From Deferribacteres bacterium (lineage in GTDB: Bacteria > Zhuqueibacterota > Zhuqueibacteria > Zhuqueibacterales > Geothermadaptataceae), in NCBI GenBank assembly GCA_020633675.1, contig JACKDE010000001.1:496001-560000 (forward strand): DNA of 64,000 bases. Direction: 5' to 3'. The notes under the pieces are model-generated. The model saw only the letters and a program-made list of their open reading frames with translations. It made no database searches and was not told where the DNA came from. Of this stretch, positions 25,534 to 34,251 are shown piece after piece. Position numbers and translations under genes: made by a program. Within the stretch, counting starts at the first letter, position 1; every line of letters starts with the position of its first letter.

Positions 25534-26370
25534 ATGAATTCACCTCTCTTCAGCTCGCTGCTTTGGCTACAATCAGTTGCCCAGCTTCCCGGTAACGATC
25601 TTGGCGTGATGACGCTGGTTTGGCGTTCCAGCCTGTTTACCAAGGTCATTCTCATTGCACTCATTATCCTCTCGGTAATATCATGGACGATCACCATCAA
25701 CAAGTATTTGCAGTTTAAAAACTTCAACAAAACATTTACATACAATCTTAATCTGATCAGCCCCAATGTCGACCTGACTTCCTTTTTCGCGCACGCTATT
25801 GAAAAGCGCGATGACGAATTCAGCCGTATTGCCGAGGAAGGTTATTTTACCCTCAGCAATGCTATTAAGAAAGGCATGCAGGTGGTCAATAAAGCGAACG
25901 AAGCCGCAGCCTACGGCGGAGATCGCCGCAACTCCCGGTTGCCCGATGATGAAAACTTTGCCAAGGAATTGCGCTTGCGATTGGAAACCGGCGTGAATAC
26001 AGAGGTTCTGAGCCTGAGCAAAGGCATGTCCTTTATCGCGACCGTCGTATCTGTCAGTCCGTTTATCGGCTTGCTGGGTACCGTATGGGGCGTATTGCAG
26101 GCTTTCCTCGGCATCGGAACGACCGGCTCGGCCGATTTGGCGATTGTCGCACCGGGCATTGCCGAAGCATTGATTACTACGGTTTTCGGGTTGGCAGTGG
26201 CCATTCCAGCGGTATTGTGTAATAATTACCTGGCAACGCAATTACAAGATATCGAAGATCATCTCGACCATTTGATCACAGAACTCACCATTTATTTTTC
26301 AAATTGTTGGCAGCATGAAAAAAAGAAGCTCGAAAGTCATCTCGGACGTCAACGTGACATCCCTGGTTGA
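25534..26370 (+). CDS. tolQ: TolQ/ExbB/MotA-type proton channel
   Basis: A 278-residue inner-membrane protein. One TM near the N-terminus (~32-52), a cytoplasmic stretch, then two TMs near the C-terminus in the MotA/TolQ/ExbB pattern (FIATVVSVSPFIGLLGTVWGV; IAEALITTVFGLAVAIPAV). With TolR it uses proton motive force to drive TolA/TonB-like coupling to the outer membrane. The open frame extends 29 codons further up, but the ATG at 25534 gives the usual length; ribosome site is weak. First gene of the Tol-Pal operon; overlaps tolR by 56 bases. Confidence 0.9.
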   Translation: MNSPLFSSLLWLQSVAQLPGNDLGVMTLVWRSSLFTKVILIALIILSVISWTITINKYLQFKNFNKTFTYNLNLISPNVDLTSFFAHAIEKRDDEFSRIAEEGYFTLSNAIKKGMQVVNKANEAAAYGGDRRNSRLPDDENFAKELRLRLETGVNTEVLSLSKGMSFIATVVSVSPFIGLLGTVWGVLQAFLGIGTTGSADLAIVAPGIAEALITTVFGLAVAIPAVLCNNYLATQLQDIEDHLDHLITELTIYFSNCWQHEKKKLESHLGRQRDIPG

Positions 26371-26719
26371 TGTGACGATGGTGTTGCTCATCATTTTTAT
26401 CATTGCGGCGCCGTTTATGCGTGCCGGTGTGAAAGTAGAGCTCCCGAAAGCGGAGAATCGCAGCCCGCAGCCGCGCGAAGCCATTTTGATCGCCATTGAT
26501 GGGCAAAAGCAAATCTATGTCAACCAGAAGCAAGTCTCGGTTGACAATCTCAGTGGCGTTGTCAAACAATTGGTCAGCGCCGCGCCGCAATTGCCGGTGC
26601 TGGTGGAAGGCGATGCTGCGGTGCCGTACGGCGAAGTGATCGCGTTGATGGACGCCGTTCGAAATGCTGGCGTCGAAAATGTCGGATTGGTGCTGGAAAC
26701 ACCGTCGCGGAGGCGATAA
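26315..26719 (+). CDS. tolR: TolR/ExbD-type protein
   Basis: A 134-residue protein: short cytoplasmic N-terminus, one TM (VTSLVDVTMVLLIIFIIAAP) containing the essential aspartate (D19 in LVDVTMVLL), and a periplasmic domain with VLVEGDAAVPYGEVIALMD near the end. It is the partner of TolQ. Starts inside the tolQ reading frame and stops one base before the next ATG. Confidence 0.93.
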   Translation: MKKRSSKVISDVNVTSLVDVTMVLLIIFIIAAPFMRAGVKVELPKAENRSPQPREAILIAIDGQKQIYVNQKQVSVDNLSGVVKQLVSAAPQLPVLVEGDAAVPYGEVIALMDAVRNAGVENVGLVLETPSRRR

Positions 26720-27346
26720 ATGCAGCGTTCGCTACTGTTTTCCATTGTCGGCCATATCCTGGTGTTCGGGCTGCTGTTGATTTTAAGCTGGGCGTTCGCC
26801 AGCAGAGAAACACGCAGCTATCCCAAAACCATCACGGCGACATTTGTGGCGAAATCGCCATCCAATAGCACGGCCCGCTCGGCGCCGAGGAAAGTGGAGC
26901 CACCAAAGCCTGAACCAACGATCAAGCCAGCCGTCAAGGCGAAAGTGAATCGCCAGGCTGTGAAGAAGGAGCCTGAACGGCGCAAGCCACAGCCAGCCGC
27001 TGCAAATAAATCTGCCGACAAAAACACACCCGGGCTCAGCTCACCGGGCATGAAAATCGACGCACCCGAGTTCCCCTTCCCCGAATATCTGGCCTTGATC
27101 CAGTATCGGATCGAATCGCAGTGGCAACCTCCAACCAACGCGGGTGGCGGACTTCTAACGACGGTGTATTTTCGCATCGGACAGCAAGGTGATCTCAGCG
27201 AGATCAAGGTTACCAAGGCTAGTGGCAGTTTTGTAGTGGACCAATCGGCATTGCGGGCCGTTTATGCGGCAAATCCGCTCCCACCTTTGCCTGCAGGTTC
27301 CGGGCTGTCGTCGTTAGGTGTGCATTTTGATTTTGTCGTGTATTAA
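26720..27346 (+). CDS. TonB/TolA-like energy-transducing protein
   Basis: A 208-residue protein with an N-terminal TM (SIVGHILVFGLLLILSWAF), a Pro/Lys-rich periplasm-spanning segment (~45-105; KVEPPKPEPTIKPAVKAKV) and a C-terminal TonB/TolA-like domain (PFPEYLALIQYRIESQWQPP ... VTKASGSFVVDQSALRAVY). In this operon it fills the TolA slot, though the C-terminal domain resembles TonB. TolA proteins are usually longer (about 400 residues); this is a compact form. ATG follows the tolR stop directly. Confidence 0.85.
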   Translation: MQRSLLFSIVGHILVFGLLLILSWAFASRETRSYPKTITATFVAKSPSNSTARSAPRKVEPPKPEPTIKPAVKAKVNRQAVKKEPERRKPQPAAANKSADKNTPGLSSPGMKIDAPEFPFPEYLALIQYRIESQWQPPTNAGGGLLTTVYFRIGQQGDLSEIKVTKASGSFVVDQSALRAVYAANPLPPLPAGSGLSSLGVHFDFVVY

Positions 27347-27411
27347 AGGGAGATGCTTGAAACTGGATACTGGAGATGCCTGGCACATATCGCACTGAGA
27401 ATGAAAAGCCG

Positions 27412-27570
27412 AAAGAATTTCGAATGCTGAATCTCGAATACCGAATGTCGAAGTGGTTTTTTAATTCTTTATTCGTCACTCGAAATTCACTATTCATGAT
27501 TCAAATTTCTTTGCAGCTTAAGTGTAAGCTGAAAACCAGATAATGAATTTCGAAGACTGAACACCGAATA
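27412..27570. repeat. GAATTTCGAATGCTGAAT-type word tract
   Basis: Reiterated variants (gaatttcgaatgctgaatc, ccgaatgtcgaagtgg, cgaagactgaacaccgaata) fill most of the gap between the TonB-like gene and tolB. Both orientations are present. The phrase cgaagtgg recurs next to the tracts at 54.2 kb. Confidence 0.65.
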
Positions 27571-27579
27571 CTGAACGTT

Positions 27580-27612
27580 ATGTCAAAAACCAGAATTGGT
27601 AAAACGCTTTGA
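27580..27612 (+). other. Possible 10-codon leader ORF overlapping tolB start
   Basis: ATG at 27580 opens a 10-codon frame (MSKTRIGKTL) whose TGA stop (27610-27612) overlaps the TTG start of tolB (27609-27611). It may couple translation of tolB, or it may be chance, or a remnant of a former ATG start now out of frame. Confidence 0.3.
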
Positions 27613-28955
27613 TTAGCAAAAGACAAATCTTTTTCTGCGCAGCGATCTTTGGCATCTTTTTATCCGCGCTGTCGCATGCCCAAACGGATGTGCATTTGCG
27701 TGCTGAAACCGGTGCGCGCTTGCGCTTGCCCGTCGAGATTTGGCCGACAGATGTGCGCGAGAACGCCACGCGCAAACATAGTGAAATGGTGGTTTCGGTG
27801 CTGGAAAGCGATCTGTGGCTGTCCAGTCTGATCGATCCAAAGGCTGTGAAAGATACGACGATATTGCGCGATGAGGCCGCTTTTGCAAAAAATTTACTGC
27901 CGGCGCAACGGCGCATCCGCGTCGCCATCCGTTCGAGCATTGCGGTGAAGGGCGACCAGGCAACGCTGTCAGCAAATCTGCTTGATCTCAACACCCATCG
28001 CATACTGGGCAGCCGCAATCTCACCGGCTGCGAACCGAATCTGCGCTTGCTGATTCACGCGCTCTCGGATGAGATTGTATCCATTCTCACCGGCGAAGAA
28101 GGCATTGCCAAAAGCCGGATTGTTTTTACGGCATCGAGCTTTGAAGGCAAGGAATTGTATGCCATGGATTACGATGGCGCCAATCTGCAACAGCTGACTT
28201 CACAAGGTTCACTCAATCTCAATCCGGCCTGGTCAACCGGTGCGCGTGGTGTGATTTACACATCGTATGTGCGCGGGAATCCGGATTTGTATGCCTTCGA
28301 ATTCGAGTCAGGCAAGTCAGCACCGGTGGTGCGTGGCGATGGCATGTACTCCTCGCCAGCCTGGTCACCGGATGGCAACGCACTGCTTTTCGTCTCCACC
28401 CGGCACGGCAATGCCGAGATTTATATGATGAATGTGCGCACGCGGGCGGTCACGCGGCTGACGCACCATCCATCCATCGATTCGTCGCCAAGCTGGTCGC
28501 CGACAGGGCGCCAGATTGTTTTTACTTCGGACCGGCTCGGCAATCCTCAGCTTTTTTTGATGGGCGCGGAAGGCACCGACGTGCAGCGTTTGCCGGCTGA
28601 GGGCGAGTACAATGACTCGCCGGTTTGGTCGCCGCGTGGAGATAAAATTGCCTACGTATCCCGCAGCTCGGGCGGCTTCGAGATATGTGTCTACGATTTA
28701 ACCACCGAGACCTCGACGCAATTGACGCAAAGTCAGGGCAGCAATGAAGATCCAACCTGGGCGCCCGATGGCTACCGCATCGCATTCACTTCGACGCGCA
28801 ACGGTGGCAAGGATGTTTACTCGATGATGTGGGACGGTACAGCGATCGAGCGGCTGACGCTGAAAGGCACCTGCGAAAGCCCGAGCTGGTCCAGCAATGT
28901 GAGACCGCAATCGCATTTTAATTGCGATGGCAATGAGTCGCGTTCCGGAAAATAA
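27609..28955 (+). CDS. tolB: Tol-Pal system beta-propeller protein TolB
   Basis: A 448-residue periplasmic protein: signal peptide (RQIFFCAAIFGIFLSALSHA), an N-terminal alpha/beta domain (~30-165) and a six-bladed propeller with repeated WSPDG/WSPTG/WSPRG/WAPDG segments and DxxxLY/IYxMN motifs from ~175 to 430. TolB links TolA and Pal. TTG start; no good ATG nearby. Its TAA overlaps the ATG of the following DinB gene. Confidence 0.93.
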   Translation: MISKRQIFFCAAIFGIFLSALSHAQTDVHLRAETGARLRLPVEIWPTDVRENATRKHSEMVVSVLESDLWLSSLIDPKAVKDTTILRDEAAFAKNLLPAQRRIRVAIRSSIAVKGDQATLSANLLDLNTHRILGSRNLTGCEPNLRLLIHALSDEIVSILTGEEGIAKSRIVFTASSFEGKELYAMDYDGANLQQLTSQGSLNLNPAWSTGARGVIYTSYVRGNPDLYAFEFESGKSAPVVRGDGMYSSPAWSPDGNALLFVSTRHGNAEIYMMNVRTRAVTRLTHHPSIDSSPSWSPTGRQIVFTSDRLGNPQLFLMGAEGTDVQRLPAEGEYNDSPVWSPRGDKIAYVSRSSGGFEICVYDLTTETSTQLTQSQGSNEDPTWAPDGYRIAFTSTRNGGKDVYSMMWDGTAIERLTLKGTCESPSWSSNVRPQSHFNCDGNESRSGK

Positions 28956-29512
28956 TGCTTGCCAAAAACGAGGTGGAGATGTTTTCTTTGGCTTTATTCG
29001 ACGAAATGTACACGCACATGCATTGGGCGGATGCTGAAGTTTGGAAAGTTGTGCTTGCGCATTCCGATGCCGAAGCAGATAAAAAGCTAAAAGCAACGTT
29101 GTATCACAGCCATTTAACGCAACTGGCTTTCTTCAAAATCTGGACAGCAGCGCCCATGCAGTTCCCGGCTGAGTCGGATTTTGTCAACTTGCAGGCGCTC
29201 TGCAAATGGGCATTCGAAACAGCCGAAAAGCAAGATCGCTACTTGCAGCATCTCAACCAGGAAGATTTGGATGAGCCGCTGCACATCCCCTGGCAGGATA
29301 GATTTGCACAACGTATCGGCCGTAAGCCGGCTAACGGCACGTTGGGAGATGCCTTGCTGCAGGTTCCGATGCATAGCCAACATCACCGCGGACAGGTATG
29401 CAGCAACCTGCGCGGGTTGGGTGCGGAGCCGCCGCTGGTCGATTTTATTGTGTGGATTTGGAGCGGTAGGCCTGCGGTGAGCTGGCCGGATGTTGCAAAA
29501 GCAAATCGTTGA
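28955..29512 (+). CDS. DinB-family putative metalloprotein
   Basis: A 185-residue four-helix protein with the DinB triad: His near the first helix (HMHWADAEVW), His in the second (LYHSHLTQLAFF) and the HSQHHRGQV motif near 140. DinB-fold proteins bind a divalent metal, and some are thiol-dependent transferases. It sits inside the Tol-Pal operon between tolB and pal, which is unusual; position alone gives no function. An ATG 8 codons downstream (28979) is an alternative start. A second DinB protein is at 34251. Confidence 0.82.
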   Translation: MLAKNEVEMFSLALFDEMYTHMHWADAEVWKVVLAHSDAEADKKLKATLYHSHLTQLAFFKIWTAAPMQFPAESDFVNLQALCKWAFETAEKQDRYLQHLNQEDLDEPLHIPWQDRFAQRIGRKPANGTLGDALLQVPMHSQHHRGQVCSNLRGLGAEPPLVDFIVWIWSGRPAVSWPDVAKANR

Positions 29513-29648
29513 GTTGGCTCATCATTTGCATGAATAAAAAATGAAAATTTGGAAAAGACCGGATTGCTGTCAACCTCGCTCGAAAATTGTAGTTCACAAG
29601 CAGCAAAAGCAGACGATCCGGCGGACATATCAATCGTGAGGTGCGAAA

Positions 29649-30212
29649 ATGATGATTCGATCGAAGTCTGTCTTCAAAAATGTAATTGCCAAATTGAAAC
29701 TGGCAGCAGCGCTCGCTTTGGGAATCGCCGTGTTTGGTTGCGGTGGCGCCAAAAAAACTGCCCAGCCTGAACCTGATGTGCCGGCGCCGATTGTATTCGA
29801 TGAGCCGACAACACAGACAGCGGAACCGACCCAACCTGAAAATCCTGTCACCGCACCCGTCGAAATGGAGCCGACCGTGCAATTTCGTCTGCAACGCATT
29901 CATTTCGAATTCGATCAATTCGATCTGACCGGCGAGGCGCTGCAAATTCTGTCAGACAATGCCCGCGTGCTCAAAGCATATCCCGATGCCAATGTATTGA
30001 TCGAAGGCCACTGTGACGAACGCGGCACGGTAGAGTATAACCTGGCGCTCGGCGATAAACGCGCCCGCGCCGCCCGCGACTACCTGGTTTCGCTCGGTAT
30101 TTCACCATCAAGGATTTCGGTGATTTCCTACGGCAAAGAGCGGCCACTGGATTACGGCCACAACGAGCAAGCCTGGTATCAAAACCGCCGATCGGAATTT
30201 GTTCGAAAATAG
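29649..30212 (+). CDS. pal: Peptidoglycan-associated lipoprotein Pal
   Basis: A 187-residue lipoprotein: signal with lipobox AVFGC (C31), a Pro-rich linker (~40-75) and an OmpA-like peptidoglycan-binding domain (~80-187) with HFEFDQFDLTGEALQIL, VLIEGHCDERGTVEYNLALG and RAARDYLVSLGI. It anchors the outer membrane to peptidoglycan and binds TolB/TolA. Confidence 0.95.
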   Translation: MMIRSKSVFKNVIAKLKLAAALALGIAVFGCGGAKKTAQPEPDVPAPIVFDEPTTQTAEPTQPENPVTAPVEMEPTVQFRLQRIHFEFDQFDLTGEALQILSDNARVLKAYPDANVLIEGHCDERGTVEYNLALGDKRARAARDYLVSLGISPSRISVISYGKERPLDYGHNEQAWYQNRRSEFVRK

Positions 30213-30280
30213 CATCATATCAAATAGAAATTGCTGCCCTTCCCGTTGTAAAATGGTGAAAAAACAAAAATGAGAAACGG

Positions 30281-31051
30281 ATGATGAAAGCACGTCTTCT
30301 CGCCGCCACGCTCATTGCCGGTTACACGGCATTCGGATGCGCTACCGCAACCTCGGTGCGCGAAGTAAAACAGGACACAGCTACTGTGCGGACCCAATTG
30401 GAAGCAATACGTGACGATCAGCGCCGAATTGCGCAGGCGCTGGTGAAATTGCAGAGTCTGGTGCAACAATCCAGTGAAGAAATGGTGCAAATGCGCGCAG
30501 AGCTAAAGCTGGAGCTGGATCGCCTCGGCCGTGAGGCGGATGTGATCAATGCCCGCTTGCAGGACACTGATCAGCGGATTTCGCGTTTGCCGAGCAAAAT
30601 ACAGGCAGTACCAAGCGTATCACTACCTGACTCGACCCGGACCGACAATACCGTACAGGGCGCCCAAACCAGTGCGGCCGATGCCAAATCTCTTTATGAT
30701 GCCGCTTATCAGGATTTGGTGAAAGGCCAGTATTCTCTTGCCGAATCCGGATTCCAACAGTATCTGCAAATGGTGCCAAATGGCGAGCTGTCCGACAATG
30801 CGTTGTACTGGATCGGCGAGTGCCACTATGCGCAGCAACAATTCGATCAGGCAGCCCTGGCGTTCAAAGATGTCGAACGGCGCTATCCGGAAGGTGATAA
30901 GCTGCCAGCCGCCTTGCTCAAGCTCGGCTACAGCCAGATCGCTCTCGGACAGCAAAATAGTGCATCGGCAACACTGCAGGACCTGGTGCGTAAATATCCG
31001 TTTTCGAACGAAGCCAAGCTGGCACAGGATAAAATCCGTGAGTTGCGATAG
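30281..31051 (+). CDS. cpoB: Tol-Pal system protein YbgF/CpoB
   Basis: A 256-residue lipoprotein-like protein (lipobox AFGC at ~20-23). N-terminal coiled coil (~28-105, heptads of VREVKQDTATVRTQLEAIRD type) and C-terminal TPR repeats (~130-256; AYQDLVKGQYSLAESGFQQY, LYWIGECHYAQQQFDQA, LKLGYSQIALGQ). CpoB coordinates Tol action with peptidoglycan synthesis at division. Last gene of the operon. Confidence 0.92.
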   Translation: MMKARLLAATLIAGYTAFGCATATSVREVKQDTATVRTQLEAIRDDQRRIAQALVKLQSLVQQSSEEMVQMRAELKLELDRLGREADVINARLQDTDQRISRLPSKIQAVPSVSLPDSTRTDNTVQGAQTSAADAKSLYDAAYQDLVKGQYSLAESGFQQYLQMVPNGELSDNALYWIGECHYAQQQFDQAALAFKDVERRYPEGDKLPAALLKLGYSQIALGQQNSASATLQDLVRKYPFSNEAKLAQDKIRELR

Positions 31052-31071
31052 CCTCTGCAAAAAGGAGTTGC

Positions 31072-31623
31072 ATGGTCAAAAAATGGCAAAACGTGCTGAG
31101 CGAAGATATTGGCACGTTTCGTATTTTCAAAATCCGCAAAGACACCAGCGTTTCACCCCGCACCGGCAAGCAGCACGGCTTTTATGTGATCGATTCAGAT
31201 GATTGGATCAACATCATTCCGGTCACGCCGGAGGGCAGGGTTGTGCTGATTCATCAATACCGGCATGGCAATCGTGAGCTCACGCTGGAAATCCCGGGTG
31301 GAGTAATCGATCCAGAAGATGCATCTCCAGCGGCTGCGGCACGGCGTGAAATGATCGAAGAGACTGGCTACGATTCTGACGACATCATCCCGCTCGGCGT
31401 TGTGTCACCCAATCCGGCAATTCTGAACAATCGCTGCCACACTTTCCTGGCGCGCAATGTGCTCCCTGGCAAGCCGCAATCGTTCGATAGTGCGGAGGAT
31501 ATCGCTGTCGAATTGTTTGACCTTTCGGCAATTGCGGACATGATCCGAACCGGCAAAATCTGTCACGCTTTGGTGGTGGCAGCATTCTACCATTACGATC
31601 ACTATCGTTTGCAAAACCCTTAA
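31072..31623 (+). CDS. Nudix hydrolase, ADP-ribose pyrophosphatase type
   Basis: A 183-residue protein with a Nudix box: GGVIDPEDASP then ARREMIEETGY (~81-105), one residue longer than the textbook spacing, as in several ADP-ribose pyrophosphatases. Upstream strands (NIIPVTPEGRVVLIHQYRHG; LTLEIPGG) fit this subfamily. It would hydrolyse nucleoside diphosphate derivatives such as ADP-ribose. Aaggag ribosome site 5 bases before ATG. Confidence 0.9.
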   Translation: MVKKWQNVLSEDIGTFRIFKIRKDTSVSPRTGKQHGFYVIDSDDWINIIPVTPEGRVVLIHQYRHGNRELTLEIPGGVIDPEDASPAAAARREMIEETGYDSDDIIPLGVVSPNPAILNNRCHTFLARNVLPGKPQSFDSAEDIAVELFDLSAIADMIRTGKICHALVVAAFYHYDHYRLQNP

Positions 31624-31643
31624 ATTGACTGCGAGCGATAACC

Positions 31644-32015
31644 ATGCTGCATGTGTTCGATATCTTGCTGCATTTGGCTCACCTCTCGCTGATTTCGTTC
31701 AATTTGTTTGGTTGGCTGTTTCGTCGTACCCGTCTTGCCAACCTGGTTTGCCTGCTGCTGACAGGTATGTCGTGGTTCGCTCTCGGACAAATTTACGGGC
31801 TTGGCTACTGCCCGCTGACTGACTGGCAGTGGCAGGTCAAGTTGAAACTGGGCGAATATGATTTGCCCAACTCGTACATCAAATATATTGCAGACCGGCT
31901 CACCGGGATGGAGTTCGATGCCGGAATGATCGATGCGGTCACGGCGATCAGCTATTTTGCAGCACTGATCGTTTCTGTGATGGTTAACATAAGAAAACCG
32001 GCTGTGAACAAATGA
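31644..32015 (+). CDS. DUF2784-like small membrane protein
   Basis: A 123-residue protein with three to four TM segments (HLSLISFNLFGWLF; LANLVCLLLTGMSWFALG; AITAISYFAALIVSVMVN region) and the DUF2784 core GYCPLTDWQWQVK. Function unknown. It lies 20 bases after the Nudix gene and is probably co-transcribed. Confidence 0.72.
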   Translation: MLHVFDILLHLAHLSLISFNLFGWLFRRTRLANLVCLLLTGMSWFALGQIYGLGYCPLTDWQWQVKLKLGEYDLPNSYIKYIADRLTGMEFDAGMIDAVTAISYFAALIVSVMVNIRKPAVNK

Positions 32016-32244
32016 TGGCAAATGAATCGATGCCCAAATAGACAAACCGGATGGGATGGCAAGATGAATGACGGCAGGGCTTGTTCAAAAAACAATTGAC
32101 TCATTGCATTATTTTGATTAATCTGCTCCAATTTAAAATTGCATTTACAAAAAGTTGATTTTGTGGAGGTTGCGGTGCTGCGATATGTTGGCCCGGCCTG
32201 TTTTCACAACACCAACATTCATTTTTAATTATTTAGGAGGATGA

Positions 32245-33306
32245 ATGAAAAAGCGAATGACCTTGTTATGGATTGCGATCGCTTTGCTGGCGCAACCCGG
32301 TTTTGCACAGCAACGTGAGATCCTTGTGCCCAAGCAGGTTGAAGGTGCGCCGTACGCATACACCGATCAAAACGATCTGTTCGGACAGGCCTACCGCTGG
32401 TTTTACGAAGGCGATGTCGAAACCTCGGCGGCCACACTGCGCAAGCTGCTGACCGAAGCGGGCGTGCAACTCGATCCTGCAGCCTATTATATTGTTGTTG
32501 CCAATTTTACCGACAACATGACGCCGATCGGCATGTTCCACGGCGATCAGCCTTTCCTGAGCACCCGCTTGTGGGGATTGGGTGAAGACAATTTGTACTA
32601 CATTTATATCACCCGCAGCGAAGGCGCAGAGTCGTTTTTGTCAGTTTTGGCAGTTGAAAAAGACTCGCCGTTTAATCAGGATTTGCTTGCCTTTATCGGC
32701 TTGTTTGTGCCATTGCCAATCACCGCAGCTGCGGACAAGCCTGTCGCTGCGCCTAAAACGTACATCGATGTACGGCAATTTGAAGTACCGGCTGCCTTTC
32801 GCAAATTTGCCGATTTCTCCGTACTGGTGAAAAAGGATCTCTCCGATGAAAAAGTGCTGGCCCGGATGATTTACGACAACACCTCCCGCGAGCGTTGGAG
32901 CTTCGGACTGGCGACGGCGATTACTTCCATCAATGACGTCGACATTATCATCGGCAGCGACGGTACGATTATCGTCGAGCCCAAGCCCAATCTCGATTTG
33001 GCAACCTTTGCAGTGGTGAACTACCATTTTAAACCGGTCGATACCAAGGCTAAAACCTTCGGCAATTCTTTCCATGCCCTCGCTGGCCTGCGACTCGCCA
33101 CCAACATCGAGCCGATCATCGGCGTCGGTGGCGGCTTTTCGCTTGGCTTTGTCGATTTGGGTCTATTCGCCGGCTACAGCATCGAGTTTGCCAATGAACT
33201 CAAGGCTGGCTACAGCATTGGCGACGTCGTTTCGGAAGAAGTCGACCCGTTCAAGTTGAAAATCCGCGGCAAGCCACGCTTCGGTCTTGAAATCAAATTC
33301 CCCTGA
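32245..33306 (+). CDS. Secreted protein of unknown function
   Basis: A 353-residue protein with signal peptide (MTLLWIAIALLAQPGFAQ), a helical segment with a tetratricopeptide-like flavour (~35-75), a beta-rich centre, and a C-terminal glycine/aromatic strand pattern (FHALAGLRLATNIEPIIGVG, LGLFAGYSIEFANELKAGYS) ending FGLEIKFP, suggestive of a small outer-membrane barrel. Not recognised as a known family. Strong aggagg ribosome site. Ends in a terminator. Confidence 0.65.
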   Translation: MKKRMTLLWIAIALLAQPGFAQQREILVPKQVEGAPYAYTDQNDLFGQAYRWFYEGDVETSAATLRKLLTEAGVQLDPAAYYIVVANFTDNMTPIGMFHGDQPFLSTRLWGLGEDNLYYIYITRSEGAESFLSVLAVEKDSPFNQDLLAFIGLFVPLPITAAADKPVAAPKTYIDVRQFEVPAAFRKFADFSVLVKKDLSDEKVLARMIYDNTSRERWSFGLATAITSINDVDIIIGSDGTIIVEPKPNLDLATFAVVNYHFKPVDTKAKTFGNSFHALAGLRLATNIEPIIGVGGGFSLGFVDLGLFAGYSIEFANELKAGYSIGDVVSEEVDPFKLKIRGKPRFGLEIKFP

Positions 33307-33331
33307 TTGAAACACAATTTTGCAGTATCTC

Positions 33332-33363
33332 AAAGGCTCATCCAAAGCGGGTGAGCCTTTTTT
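33332..33363 (+). terminator. Rho-independent terminator
   Basis: aaggctca-type arm 33332-33340 pairs perfectly over 9 bases with 33352-33360, followed by a T run. Confidence 0.9.
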
Positions 33364-33594
33364 ATTGAAACAGAACAATAGTAGGACGCAGCTTGCAACT
33401 GCCGGCATTCGGTTTCGCTTTGCTTGACTCTGGCCGGGCATTTTCATTCATTGCTATCAGTAAGCGGCTCACTGGACTAATTCTTGAGAACCCGAATGGG
33501 GCACCGGGCAATTTTACCGCAACCTCGCTTTCATGACACCGTAGCAATCAAGCGGCTCAAGAAATTTGAATGGCTCACCAGGTTCAGATAAGTA
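33364..33594. other. Intergenic stretch, nothing recognised
   Basis: No ORF with coding character, RNA fold or repeat was seen here. It presumably holds the promoter of the lipoprotein gene that follows. Confidence 0.5.
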
Positions 33595-33609
33595 GTGGAG
33601 GAGGTTTTT

Positions 33610-34251
33610 ATGAAATCATCAAAATTTTTTGCCGGGCTTTTATTGCTGCTTTTTGGGAGCTTTGCAGCCTGCAACATGAGCGTGAACAAGTCGATTGAGA
33701 TTGCTGACGGGGAAGTGGTGACCCGCAGCCTGAACACGGTCAATGGCAATATTTACATCGGCAACGAAGCGGTTGTCAAAGCCAGCAGTCGCACGGTAAA
33801 CGGCCGCATTGAGGTCGGCCGCGACAGCGAAGTAGGAGATTTGCAGTGCGTAAACGGAGGAATTCGCCTGGCTGAGAAAGTCCTGGTACGGGGTGACATC
33901 GAAACTGTCAATGGCTCGGTTAGCTGCGAGAGCGGTGTGCTGGTTGATGGAAGTGTGACTTCGATTAATGGAACGATTGACCTCGAAAAGACGGAAGTGA
34001 AGCGCGATATCAAAACCTACAATGGCGATATCGTGCTGCTGAAAAGCAGTTTTGTGGGCGGCAACATCATCGTGGGCGACAGCAAAAGCTCTTCAAAGAG
34101 TGAGCGTAAGATTAAAATTACCATTGGCGAAGATTCCGAAGTCGATGGCGATATTGAAGTCCGAAATACCGATGTTGTTGTAACCGTTCATCTCAGCAAA
34201 GGCGGAAAAGTAAACGGCAAAATCAAGGGCGCGGAAGTGGTCGAAGAATAA
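33610..34251 (+). CDS. Lipoprotein with bactofilin-like beta-helix repeats
   Basis: A 213-residue lipoprotein (signal ending SFAAC) made of short repeats of the form TVNGxIxIG (LNTVNGNIYIG, RTVNGRIEVG, QCVNGGIRLA, ETVNGSVSC, TSINGTIDL, KTYNGDIVLL), which fold as a right-handed beta-solenoid in bactofilins and related proteins. It probably forms an envelope scaffold; this is inference. Gtggaggaggt-type ribosome site. Its TAA overlaps the ATG of the DinB gene. Confidence 0.72.
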   Translation: MKSSKFFAGLLLLLFGSFAACNMSVNKSIEIADGEVVTRSLNTVNGNIYIGNEAVVKASSRTVNGRIEVGRDSEVGDLQCVNGGIRLAEKVLVRGDIETVNGSVSCESGVLVDGSVTSINGTIDLEKTEVKRDIKTYNGDIVLLKSSFVGGNIIVGDSKSSSKSERKIKITIGEDSEVDGDIEVRNTDVVVTVHLSKGGKVNGKIKGAEVVEE

